A model generated the notes under the pieces. That model worked only from the letters and a program-made list of their open reading frames with translations. It ran no database searches and had not been told where the DNA came from. From positions 682,001-746,000 of the forward strand of contig CAWESA010000010.1 in assembly GCA_963811605.1 (NCBI GenBank): a stretch of 64,000 nucleotides of DNA. Reading direction: 5' to 3'. Below, in pieces: positions 50,130 to 58,197 of the stretch (the stretch's first letter is position 1; the number at the start of each line of letters is the position of its first letter). The stretch comes from CAVQLX01 sp963811605. GTDB lineage: Bacteria; Desulfobacterota; Binatia; DP-6. The translations under genes and the position numbers were made by a program.

Positions 50130-51626
50130 ATGGTCATCCCCCTCGAGCGTCGCGGCGGCGCGCCACCGGTGGCCCGGCAGGTGGTCACGTACCTGCGGCG
50201 CGCGATCGACGGCGGCCGGCTGGCCACCGGCGCCAGGCTGCCGCCCATCCGCGACTTCGCGCGCGACCTCGGCGTCAATCGCGAAACCGTCGCCGACGCC
50301 TACCGGCAGCTCGCCACGCTCGGACTGACGGAATCCGGCGTCGGACGGGGCACCTTCGTCCGCGCCGCCCGGCGTGCCGCCGGCGCCTCCGTGCCCGCGA
50401 CGACGTTCGCCGCGACGCTGTCGCGCACCGCGGCCGCGGCGGCGGCGCTGCCCGTGGTGGACTACGAGGCCCCCGCCGGCGCGGTGCGGCTCGAACGTCT
50501 CGTCCCCGACCCGTCCCTCTACCCGCTCGACGCCTATCGCCGGGCGCTCGAGGAGGCCCTGCGCGCCGAGGGGGCGGCCGTCCTCGATTACGGCGATCCG
50601 CGCGGCCACGCCGGGCTGCGCCGCGTGCTCGCCGAGCGCCTGGCACACTGGGGCATCGAGGGGGACCCCGACGACATCGTCGTCACCGGCGGCTCGACGC
50701 AGGCGCTCGCGATCGCCGCGCGCTCCTTCTGCGACCCGGGCGACGCCGTGGCCGTCGAGTCGCCCACCTATCCCGGACTGCTCGCCACGCTCACCTCGCT
50801 CGGCCTGCGCACCCTGTCCGTGTCGCTCGCCGGCGACGGGCTGGATCTGGACGCGCTCGAGGACGTGCTGGCGCGCGGCGGCGTGCGCCTCGTCTGCACC
50901 ATGCCGACCTTCCAGAACCCGACCGGCATCACCACCGACGTCGCGCACCGCCGGCGGCTGCTGGCCATCGCCGCCCGTCACGGCGTCCCGGTGCTGGAGG
51001 ACGATTTCCAGCACGACCTGCGCGGGACGGGCCGGCCGGTGCCCCCGCTGCGCGCGCTCGACCGCAGCGGCCAGGTGATCCACGTCGGCACCTTCTCGAA
51101 GGCACTGTTCCCGGGACCACGCGTCGGCTGGCTGCTGGCCAGCCCGGCGAGCGTGCGCGCCGCGACCGCCCTCAAGCGCGCCATGGACCTGGCCTCGAGC
51201 CCGCTCGCGCAGGCGGCGCTGGCTCGCTTCTGCCGGGCAGGGCACTACGATCGCCACCTGCGTCGCGTCACCCGCGAGCTCGCCGTGCGACACGAGCGCG
51301 CCGCGGCGGCGCTCGCGCGCTACCTGCCCGCCGGGTCGTCGTTCACGCGGCCCGAGGGAGGCCTCGCCGTCTGGGTGACGCTGCCCGACGCGCTCGACAC
51401 GCTGGCGCTCCTGCCGGCGGCCAAGGAGCGCGGCGTCGTGTACACCCCGGGCGCGCTCTTCTCTCCCGACGGTCGCCCCTCGTCGTCGCTGCGGCTCGCC
51501 GTCGGGGCGGCGGGCGCCGACGCCGTCGAGCGCGGCATCCGCGTGCTCGGTGACGCCGCGCGCGAGGCCCTGTCCCGTCCCCGGCGCCTGCGGCCCGTCG
51601 TCGAGCGCGCCGCCATCCACGTCTGA
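50130..51626 (+). CDS. pdxR: MocR-family transcriptional regulator of PLP synthesis
   Basis: A 498-residue GntR/aminotransferase fusion. Winged helix 10-75 (YLRRAIDGGRLATGARLPPIRDFARDLGVNRETVADAYRQL); aminotransferase-fold domain about 110-480 with FQNPTG, and Lys324 in VGTFSKALFPGPRVGW, which binds PLP as a sensor. MocR proteins next to pdxST are PdxR, which activate PLP synthesis when PLP is low and repress themselves. Here it is in the same direction as pdxS (24 nt upstream), whereas PdxR is usually divergent, so the three genes probably form an autoregulated operon. Confidence 0.88.
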   Translation: MVIPLERRGGAPPVARQVVTYLRRAIDGGRLATGARLPPIRDFARDLGVNRETVADAYRQLATLGLTESGVGRGTFVRAARRAAGASVPATTFAATLSRTAAAAAALPVVDYEAPAGAVRLERLVPDPSLYPLDAYRRALEEALRAEGAAVLDYGDPRGHAGLRRVLAERLAHWGIEGDPDDIVVTGGSTQALAIAARSFCDPGDAVAVESPTYPGLLATLTSLGLRTLSVSLAGDGLDLDALEDVLARGGVRLVCTMPTFQNPTGITTDVAHRRRLLAIAARHGVPVLEDDFQHDLRGTGRPVPPLRALDRSGQVIHVGTFSKALFPGPRVGWLLASPASVRAATALKRAMDLASSPLAQAALARFCRAGHYDRHLRRVTRELAVRHERAAAALARYLPAGSSFTRPEGGLAVWVTLPDALDTLALLPAAKERGVVYTPGALFSPDGRPSSSLRLAVGAAGADAVERGIRVLGDAAREALSRPRRLRPVVERAAIHV

Positions 51627-51650
51627 CGCACGCACCAAAAGGAGGCCCCC

Positions 51651-52532
51651 ATGGACACGAACACGTACCAGCTGAAGGTCGGGCTGGCCGAGATGCTGAA
51701 GGGCGGCGTCATCCTCGACGTCATCGACGCCGACCAGGCTCGCGTCGCCGAGGATGCAGGAGCGGCCGCCGTGATGGCGCTCGAGCGCGTCCCCGCCGAC
51801 ATCCGGCGGGAAGGCGGCGTGGCGCGCATGGCGGCGATCGAGCGCATCGAGGAGGTACGGACCGCCGTCTCGATCCCGGTGATGGCGAAGTGCCGCATCG
51901 GTCACCTGCTCGAGGCGCGCGTGCTCGAGGCGCTGGGCGTCGACTTCATCGACGAGAGCGAGGTGCTGACGCCCGCCGACGACGAGCACCACGTCGACAA
52001 GCACGCCTTCCGTGCGCCCTTCGTGTGCGGGGCACGCGGTCTGGGTGAGGCGCTGCGGCGGATCGGCGAGGGCGCCGCCATGATCCGCAGCAAGGGCGAG
52101 GCGGGCAGCGGCAACATCGTCGAGGCGGTGCGCCATCTGCGCCAGATCCGTCGCGAGACGCAGGCGCTGGTGTCGGCGACTCCCGACGAGCGCATGGCGC
52201 ACGCGAAGGCGCTCGCGGCGCCGTACGAGCTGGTGGTGCAGGTCGCGAGCGCGGGACGGCTCCCGGTGCCGCTGTTCGCCGCCGGCGGCGTCGCCACCCC
52301 GGCCGACGCCGCGCTCTGCATGGCGCTTGGCGCCGAGGCCATCTTCGTCGGCTCGGGCGTGTTCAAGTCCGACGATCCCGCCGCGCGGGCGCGCGCCATC
52401 GTGCACGCCACCACGCACTGGCAGGATCCCGCCGAGGTGCTGGCCGCGTCGCGCGGGCTCGGCATGCCCATGAAGGGACTCGCCATGGAAGCGATCCCGG
52501 AGACGGAGCGCCTCGCCGCCCGCGGATGGTGA
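51651..52532 (+). CDS. pdxS: Pyridoxal 5'-phosphate synthase lyase subunit PdxS
   Basis: A 293-residue TIM-barrel with AAAAGGAGG before the ATG. Hallmarks: VILDVIDADQARVAEDAGAAAVMALERVPADIRREGGVARM, VMAKCRIGH with Lys80 (ribose 5-phosphate imine), GARGLGEALRRIGEGAAMIRSKGEAG with Lys148 (second site), and FAAGGVATPADAALCMALGAE. It combines ribose 5-phosphate, glyceraldehyde 3-phosphate and ammonia from PdxT into PLP in a 12+12 complex. The pdxT ATG lies within the pdxS end (7-nt overlap). Confidence 0.97.
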   Translation: MDTNTYQLKVGLAEMLKGGVILDVIDADQARVAEDAGAAAVMALERVPADIRREGGVARMAAIERIEEVRTAVSIPVMAKCRIGHLLEARVLEALGVDFIDESEVLTPADDEHHVDKHAFRAPFVCGARGLGEALRRIGEGAAMIRSKGEAGSGNIVEAVRHLRQIRRETQALVSATPDERMAHAKALAAPYELVVQVASAGRLPVPLFAAGGVATPADAALCMALGAEAIFVGSGVFKSDDPAARARAIVHATTHWQDPAEVLAASRGLGMPMKGLAMEAIPETERLAARGW

Positions 52533-53126
52533 CCGTCGGCGTCCTCGCCCTCCAGGGCGACTTCGCGGCGCACCGCCGCGCGCTCGACCGCCTCGGGCTC
52601 GCCACGAGGGCGGTGCGCAAGCCCGACGACCTGGCGGCCGTCGACGCGCTCGTCCTGCCGGGCGGCGAGTCGACGGCCATGCTGCACGGCCTCGTCCGTG
52701 ACGGCCTCGAGGCGCCGCTGCGCGCCGTCCTGGGATCGGGCCGGCCGGTGCTCGGCACCTGCGCCGGCGCCATCCTCCTCGCCCAGCGGGTGACCAATCC
52801 CCCGCAGCGCTCCTTTGCCGCGCTCGACATCGACGTCGAGCGCAACGCCTACGGCACGCAGGTCGACTCGTTCGCCGCTCCGCTCGACGCGTCCGGCACC
52901 GCTACGTGGGCTGTGCGGGGTGTTCATCCGCGCGCCGCGCATCCGTCGCGTCGGCGATGGCGTGGAGGTGCTGGCACGACACGCGGGCGAGCCGGTGCTC
53001 GTCCGGCACGGGGCGGTGTGGGCCGCGACCTTCCACCCCGAGCTGGACGACGACGACCGGGTGCTGCGGCTCTGGCTCGGCGACGCCGCCGACGCGCCGT
53101 CCGCCGGATGGCCCGCCGCAGACTGA
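52526..53126 (+). CDS. pdxT: Glutaminase subunit PdxT, interrupted by a frameshift
   Basis: The N-terminal part (MVTVGVLALQGDFAAHRRALDRLG, VLPGGESTAMLHGL, VLGTCAGAILLAQ with nucleophile Cys79) is in one frame, while the C-terminal part (GVFIRAPRIRRVGDG, AVWAATFHPELDDDDRVLRLWL with the His and Glu of the triad) is one base later, ending at 53126. Deleting a base near 52900-52918 restores one 199-residue protein of normal length. As PdxS needs PdxT for ammonia from glutamine, and all triad residues are preserved, an assembly indel is more likely than decay. Confidence 0.88.
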
Positions 53127-53132
53127 TCGATT

Positions 53133-54794
53133 CTACTCCCAGAGCGTCCAGCGGCCGGTCGTCAGGACCGTGAGCGCCAGCAGGGCGTTGGTGACGGCGT
53201 GCGCCAGGACGGCGTCGCCGAGCTGACCGCGACGGCGTGCCGCCAGCGCGTAGAGCACGCCCACCACGGCGCCGGCGACGACGTCGCGGTGCAGGAGTCC
53301 GAACAGCACCGACGAGGCCAGGACCGCGGGCCAGGTGATCGTGCGCAGCGAGCAGCGCTCCCAGTCCGCCGCGGTGAGGCGGCGCGCGAGGTAGCCGCGG
53401 AAGGCGAGCTCCTCGACCAGGGGCACGATCACGACGGCTCCCACGAACCGGGTCGCGATCCAGAGGCCGCGTGCCGGCGGGTCGAGCGCGCCGAGCGCGG
53501 CGCCGAGCCGGCCGGACGACGCGGCGGCCTCTCCCGGCGGAGGTCCGACCAGCGCGAGCCAGAGCGCGAAGGCGACGACTCCGAGAACCACGCCCCCCCA
53601 CGACATCCGCCAGCCCGCACCCGCGAGCTGGCGCCGCGCCAGCCACACGGCTGCGGCGGTCGTCACGATGCGCAGCCCGTACAGCGCATCGAAACCCTCG
53701 CGCGACGCGGCGCCGGTGACCAGCGACGTCGCGAGCAGGACGACGAGGGGCAGGACGTAGGCGGCGGTGGCATCGCGGCCCCGGTCTGCCGGAGGCGCGG
53801 CGGATGCCGCGCCGAACGCACGCGAGCCGCTCGCCCATGCGCCGAGGCCGAGCGCCGCGCTGCAGAAGAGCAGCGTGCCGGCGTGATAGTGGAAGCCCTG
53901 GGTGGCGATCTCCTCGTGGCCGTGGCTCCCGATCAGGATCAGCACCACGATGCGCACCGCGTTCAGGACCCAGACCAGCACCGTGCCGATGGGCAGCAGC
54001 CACAGCGCCCGCGGAAAGCGCAGGCGATCGCGGAACAGCCAGAGGTAGGCGCCGAGGAAGGCCCACATGAGGCCGACGCCCTGATAGCCGGAGCAGTAGG
54101 GCGTGATCTCGACCACGAACGTCGGCGTGCCGACGTAGAAGTGCTCGAACTCCGCGCCGGCGTCGTAGCCGAGCGCGCGCAGCATCCAGTAGACCATCCA
54201 GACCGTGAAGCGGCCGAGCGGCTGCCACCAGTCGCGGGTCATCGCCGCAGCGCCCGAGGCGACGGCGCCCAGCACCGCTCCGACCAGCAGGGTCCCCCCG
54301 ATCAACCATCCGGGACCACGGCGCAGGATGCCGGGGATCAGCGCCACGACCCACAGCGCGCCGGCGGCGACGCCCGCGGCGAGCCAGGCCCCCAGGAGCG
54401 CCGGCCCCGGCGCGGGGCCGGAGAACACCCGACCGCTCAGCGCGACGAGCAGCGCGAAGCACGCGATCTGGCAGGCCAGCGCGGTCCAGGGTCGTCGTGA
54501 CGATGCGAACGACGCCCGCAGAGCGGGCATCACCACGGGGAAGCGCGCCGCCCCCACGAGCAGCGCCGCGATCAGGACCGGCGGCGCCGCACGCACCACG
54601 TCACCGGACGCACCGATGACGTGCGCGAGCCATCCACCGCGCTCGGCGAGGACGCTCGCGTCGAAGAACGCGCTGAGCAGACCGAGCTCGGCGAGCGGCA
54701 GCAGCCCGACGCCCGCGAGCCACGCGACTGCACCCGCAGGGAGGCGTTGCGGCCGGCCAGCCGCATGTGCATCCCGAACCGGAGCCGTCGTCAT
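53133..54794 (-). CDS. Exosortase E / CPBP-protease fusion (VPEID-CTERM system)
   Basis: A 553-residue membrane protein with some 14 hydrophobic segments. The N-terminal two thirds are an exosortase: Cys234 in VEITPYCSGYQGVGLM, Arg281 in LNAVRIVVLILIG and His302 in GFHYHAG form the cysteine transpeptidase site. The C-terminal third is a CPBP (CAAX-like) protease with EELAFRGYL (Glu461, Glu462, Arg466), FGLLH (His502) and HAVTNALL. This fusion defines exosortase E, whose single target carries a VPEID-CTERM signal. Its target gene lies 36 nt upstream in the same operon. Confidence 0.9.
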   Translation of the reverse strand: MTTAPVRDAHAAGRPQRLPAGAVAWLAGVGLLPLAELGLLSAFFDASVLAERGGWLAHVIGASGDVVRAAPPVLIAALLVGAARFPVVMPALRASFASSRRPWTALACQIACFALLVALSGRVFSGPAPGPALLGAWLAAGVAAGALWVVALIPGILRRGPGWLIGGTLLVGAVLGAVASGAAAMTRDWWQPLGRFTVWMVYWMLRALGYDAGAEFEHFYVGTPTFVVEITPYCSGYQGVGLMWAFLGAYLWLFRDRLRFPRALWLLPIGTVLVWVLNAVRIVVLILIGSHGHEEIATQGFHYHAGTLLFCSAALGLGAWASGSRAFGAASAAPPADRGRDATAAYVLPLVVLLATSLVTGAASREGFDALYGLRIVTTAAAVWLARRQLAGAGWRMSWGGVVLGVVAFALWLALVGPPPGEAAASSGRLGAALGALDPPARGLWIATRFVGAVVIVPLVEELAFRGYLARRLTAADWERCSLRTITWPAVLASSVLFGLLHRDVVAGAVVGVLYALAARRRGQLGDAVLAHAVTNALLALTVLTTGRWTLWE

Positions 54795-54830
54795 CGACGA
54801 CCCCGCGTGCGGCTATTTGGAGCGAGCGAG

Positions 54831-55055
54831 CTAGTTCGAGCGCCGGCGGCCCCGGAGCACGAGCAGACCACCCACCAGGATGGCTGCCGCGTTCGCGGCG
54901 AGACCCGCGTCGATCTCGGGCGTCGGCTGCGGGCTGGGCTTGAAGGGCCACCACCACGGCAGGTCGAAGGCATGTGCAGGAACGCTGGCGCCGATGAGGA
55001 CGGTGCCGAAGGCCGCGGCTGCAAGAGCGCGACGGATCCACGGGGTACGAGACAT
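54831..55055 (-). CDS. VPEID-CTERM-like sorting-signal protein, substrate of exosortase E
   Basis: A 74-residue precursor with GAAGGAGGTCAATCG before the ATG. Signal peptide MSRTPWIRRALAAAAFGTVLIGASVPAHA; a very short mature stretch FDLPWWWPFKPSPQPT; then PEIDAG, a hydrophobic helix (AANAAAILVGGLLVL) and a basic end RGRRRSN. This tripartite end is the VPEID-CTERM signal (here TPEID). After cleavage almost nothing but a Trp/Pro peptide of about 17 residues would be left attached to its acceptor. First gene of the operon with exosortase E. Confidence 0.85.
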   Translation of the reverse strand: MSRTPWIRRALAAAAFGTVLIGASVPAHAFDLPWWWPFKPSPQPTPEIDAGLAANAAAILVGGLLVLRGRRRSN

Positions 55056-55101
55056 CGATTGACCTCCTTCGCAGAGTCCCGGGCCGCATCCGGAATCTCC
55101 G

Positions 55102-55136
55102 TTGACTGACTTCTCGCAGATATCGACGTCAGTCAA
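55102..55136. promoter_or_regulatory. 9-bp inverted repeat upstream of the exosortase E operon
   Basis: TTGACTGAC (55102-55110) and GTCAGTCAA (55128-55136) are perfect inverted copies 17 nt apart (centre to centre 26 nt). The pair lies 47 nt before the substrate ATG, in a comparatively AT-rich patch, and looks like a site for a dimeric regulator or a leader hairpin. Confidence 0.5.
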
Positions 55137-55199
55137 GACGAACTGGCCGACGATGATGGGTCATTCGCGCTCGGCCGCGCGGTCGCCAAGGCAGATGCG

Positions 55200-55997
55200 C
55201 TAGCGACCCTTGAAGGCCGGCGACCGCTTTTCCATGAACGAGCGGATGCCTTCACGCATGTCCTCGCTGTTGGCGGCGAGGGCCTGGCTGAACGCCTCCT
55301 CGGCGAACAGCGTGTCCATGTCGGCCTGCAGGGAGCGGTTCAGGAGTCGCTTGGAGAGCCCGATGGCGAAGGTCGGTCCCTCCGCCAGCCGCTTGCCCCA
55401 GGCGCGCAGGGTCTCCTCGAGCTCGCCGGCAGGGACCACCTTGTTCACGAGCCCGAGGCGCTCGGCATCGGCCGCGGACAGCTCGTCGCCGAAGAACACC
55501 AGCTCCTTCGCCTTGTGGAGCCCGACGTGCCGCGGGAGCAGGAACCCGCCGCCCGCGTCGAGGGCGATGCCCCGCCGCACGAAGACCTCGATGAAGCGCG
55601 CCTCCGCCGCCGCGATGACCAGATCGCAGGCGTAGGCGAGGTGGGCGCCCAAGCCGGCGGCGACCCCGTTCACCCCGGCGATGATGGGCTTCTCGAGGTC
55701 CCACAGCGCACGGATCACGCGCTGGCTCGGCTGCATCGCCGCCCGCGTCGCGCCCGGATGCGCGGGGCCGCTGGCGCCCGTCACGGCGCGCGAGCCCGAC
55801 AGGTCGGCGCCGGTGCAGAATCCCTTCCCGGTGGCGGTGAGGATCACGGCACGGATCTCGACGTCCTCCGCGCAGCGCGCGAGCGCCCCCAGGTACGCCT
55901 CGCGCATCTCCGCGTTCATGGCGTTGCGGGCCTCGGGGCGGTTGAGGACGATCCATCCCACGCCATCCCGGACGTCGAACTTGAGCAGATCGGTCAC
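55200..55997 (-). CDS. Enoyl-CoA hydratase/isomerase (crotonase) family protein
   Basis: A 265-residue crotonase: VGWIVLNRPEARNAMNAEM, VILTATGKGFCTGADLSG (oxyanion GADL), IAGVNGVAAGLGAHLAYACDLVIAAAEARF and FVRRGIALDAGGGFLLPRHVG. The positions of the two hydratase glutamates (E144 and E164 in rat enzyme) are not both Glu here, one being Asp in GIALDAG, so isomerase or another crotonase reaction is possible. The ATG at 55997 follows GAGAC-type weak SD. It lies alone. Confidence 0.87.
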   Translation of the reverse strand: MTDLLKFDVRDGVGWIVLNRPEARNAMNAEMREAYLGALARCAEDVEIRAVILTATGKGFCTGADLSGSRAVTGASGPAHPGATRAAMQPSQRVIRALWDLEKPIIAGVNGVAAGLGAHLAYACDLVIAAAEARFIEVFVRRGIALDAGGGFLLPRHVGLHKAKELVFFGDELSAADAERLGLVNKVVPAGELEETLRAWGKRLAEGPTFAIGLSKRLLNRSLQADMDTLFAEEAFSQALAANSEDMREGIRSFMEKRSPAFKGR

Positions 55998-56155
55998 GGT
56001 CGTCTCCTTCGTAGCCGGCAGAGTGTGGGCCCACGCGGGCCCGAGCCGGCGACCCTACGGGAGGCGCCCCGCGAGGCGCAAGGCGCGGGACTGCCGTCTT
56101 GAGACGCGACGGGCGTCTCGATACACACCCGCCGAGACGGGGGGGCGATCGCGCG

Positions 56156-57700
56156 ATGACGCCGTTGACGCTGCTGGTCCTGGCGGGCCTCGCCGTGGTG
56201 CTCGTGTTCGCCGTCCGCCGGCGCGGCAAGGCGCGGAGCGCGGGGCCGCCAGCGTCCCGCGTGCCGGCGGGGGATGCGGCGGGGGGTATCGCTCCCGCCG
56301 CGCCGCACGCCGAGGGCCGCATCCCTCGGCTCGACGACCACGTGCAGTTCACGGTCTATCGCCCCAGGCGCCTCGCCCCCGAGGCATGGTGCACGGTCCT
56401 GGCCTTCGCGCACCTCGCCGAGCGGCCCGCGGACGCGCCGCCAGGCGATCCCGATCCGGTGGAGGAGGTGCGCAGGCAGGCGCGACAGGCGCTGGGCGAG
56501 CACGCCGGCGCCTATGCCGACACCACGCAGGATAGCAGCCAGGCGATCCCGCGCGAGGGAGACCTCACCTTCGTGCTCGACCTGCCCGGCCTGGAGGTGA
56601 ACCCGCCCCAGCGCAGCTTCCGCTGGCTCGAGGACGTGCATCGAGAGGAGTTTCGCGTGCGCGCCCCGGCGACGCTCGACGGACGGACGGTGCGTGGCGC
56701 GCTCCGCGTCCACCTGGGCGTGCTCCTGGTCGCCGAGGTCACCCTGGCGGTCGACGTCGCGGCGGGCCCGTCGGCAGCCGAGAACGAGGCCGAGCAGGCG
56801 CACCCCTACCGTCGCATCTTTCCGTCGTACTCTCATCGCGATGCGGCGATCGTGCAGCAGGTCGAGGCGTATGCGCGCACGATGGGCGACGAGTACCTGC
56901 GCGACGTCACCCAGCTGCGCTCGGGCGAGGTCTGGAACGACCGCTTGCTGGACTTCATCCGGACCGCCGACGTCTTCCAGCTCTTCTGGTCGCGCAACTC
57001 CATGGCGTCGCCCTGGGTCCGTCAGGAGTGGGAATACGCGCTGGCGCTCGACCGCCCGCATTTCATCCGCCCCACGTACTGGGAGACGCCGATGCCGGAG
57101 GCGCCGGAGCACGACCTGCCGCCGGCCGCGCTGCGCGCGCTCCACTTCCAACGCCTGCCCCTGGCCGCGGACGGCGTCGCTCCCCCGTCGCCACCGGCCG
57201 CGCCCGCCCCGGCCCCGCCACCTGCCGTCGAGGTGCCGGATCGCACCGCGCGGCCGCGCGCGCCGGCGGCGCCCGCCCCGGTGCCGGCGCGGCACCGCCG
57301 GCGCTTCCCCACCGCGCTGGCGGCGCTGCTGCTGGTCGGCGTCGTCGGGAGCACGCTCGTCTGGCGCACGGGACGCGTCGGCGGGCCACCCGTCGCCCCC
57401 CCTGCGAAGCCCGCTCTCCTCCAGGCGATCAGCCCGGACGGCGCGCGCGTGGCCTCCATGCACGACGACGGCCGCATCGTGATCGCCGCACGCAACGATC
57501 CGGCCGCCGCCACCGTCGTGATCGCGACGGCCTTCCGGCCGGAGCAGATCGCCGCGCTGCGCTTCTCACCCGACGGCAGCCGGATCGTGTGCCGTTTGGG
57601 CGACGGGACGACGGTGGAGTGGGACGCGGAGACGGGCGCACGGGTCGCACGCGCCCCCGGCATCCCCAACCCGGCGACTCGCCCCGTGCGCCAGGCGTGA
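56156..57700 (+). CDS. Membrane-anchored TIR-domain protein with beta-propeller-like tail
   Basis: A 514-residue protein. N-terminal helix (LTLLVLAGLAVVLVFAV, 4-20); an unidentified domain 57-205 (DDHVQFTVYRPRRL..., LRVHLGVLLVAEVTLAVDV); TIR domain 217-335 with RRIFPSYSHRDAAIV, LRSGEVWNDRLLDFI, and WVRQEWEYAL giving Glu291 at the NADase position; a Pro/Ala linker; a second helix (FPTALAALLLVGVVGSTLVW, 384-403); and two WD/YVTN-like strands (SPDGARVASMHDDGRIVIA, FSPDGSRIVCRLGDG). TIR domains cleave NAD or act as adaptors. Its placement between two membrane helices is unusual. No CD-NTase or other defence partner adjoins. Confidence 0.82.
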   Translation: MTPLTLLVLAGLAVVLVFAVRRRGKARSAGPPASRVPAGDAAGGIAPAAPHAEGRIPRLDDHVQFTVYRPRRLAPEAWCTVLAFAHLAERPADAPPGDPDPVEEVRRQARQALGEHAGAYADTTQDSSQAIPREGDLTFVLDLPGLEVNPPQRSFRWLEDVHREEFRVRAPATLDGRTVRGALRVHLGVLLVAEVTLAVDVAAGPSAAENEAEQAHPYRRIFPSYSHRDAAIVQQVEAYARTMGDEYLRDVTQLRSGEVWNDRLLDFIRTADVFQLFWSRNSMASPWVRQEWEYALALDRPHFIRPTYWETPMPEAPEHDLPPAALRALHFQRLPLAADGVAPPSPPAAPAPAPPPAVEVPDRTARPRAPAAPAPVPARHRRRFPTALAALLLVGVVGSTLVWRTGRVGGPPVAPPAKPALLQAISPDGARVASMHDDGRIVIAARNDPAAATVVIATAFRPEQIAALRFSPDGSRIVCRLGDGTTVEWDAETGARVARAPGIPNPATRPVRQA

Positions 57701-57735
57701 CGCCGCCCCGCCGACCGTGTTAGCCTCCGGGCGCC

Positions 57736-58197
57736 ATGCTGGAAGCCGTCCCGACCGCCGTCCATCGCGACGACGCCGCCCTGCCGTTCGTCACCGTCGA
57801 CGAGGGTGTCGAGCTGAAGGTGCTGCAGATCAAGGTGCGCGAGGGCCTGTGGGTCATCCGCAACCGCTTCGCCCCCGGCGCGCACGTGCAGACGCACAAG
57901 CACACGGGGAGCGTCTTCGCCTTCACGACCCGCGGCGCATGGCGCTACCGCGAGTCCGACTTCGTCAACACGCCCGGCTCCTACCTCTACGAGCCGGCCG
58001 GCTCCGTCCACACGCTCGAGGTGCCGGCCTCCAACTCGGAGCCGACCGAGGTCTGGTTCGCGATCACGGGGGCGAACCTGAATCTCGACGCCAACGGCAA
58101 CGTCGAGATGGTGATCGACGCCGGGCTCGTCCTGCAGGTCTACCTGATGGCGTGCGAGGCAGCGGGCTTCCCGCGGCCGAACGTCATCGTCGATTGA
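57736..58197 (+). CDS. Cupin protein of the 2,4'-dihydroxyacetophenone dioxygenase type
   Basis: A 153-residue single-domain cupin. Metal ligands in GAHVQTHKHTGSVFAFT (His/His/Glu-like set) and GSVHTLEVP. The whole-length pattern, LWVIRNRFAPGAHVQTHKHTG and WRYRESDFVNTPGSYLYEPAGSVHTL, resembles the 2,4'-dihydroxyacetophenone dioxygenase family, many of whose members have unknown substrates. Its TGA overlaps the P450 ATG by one base, so the two enzymes are co-translated and likely act on the same compound. Confidence 0.83.
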   Translation: MLEAVPTAVHRDDAALPFVTVDEGVELKVLQIKVREGLWVIRNRFAPGAHVQTHKHTGSVFAFTTRGAWRYRESDFVNTPGSYLYEPAGSVHTLEVPASNSEPTEVWFAITGANLNLDANGNVEMVIDAGLVLQVYLMACEAAGFPRPNVIVD

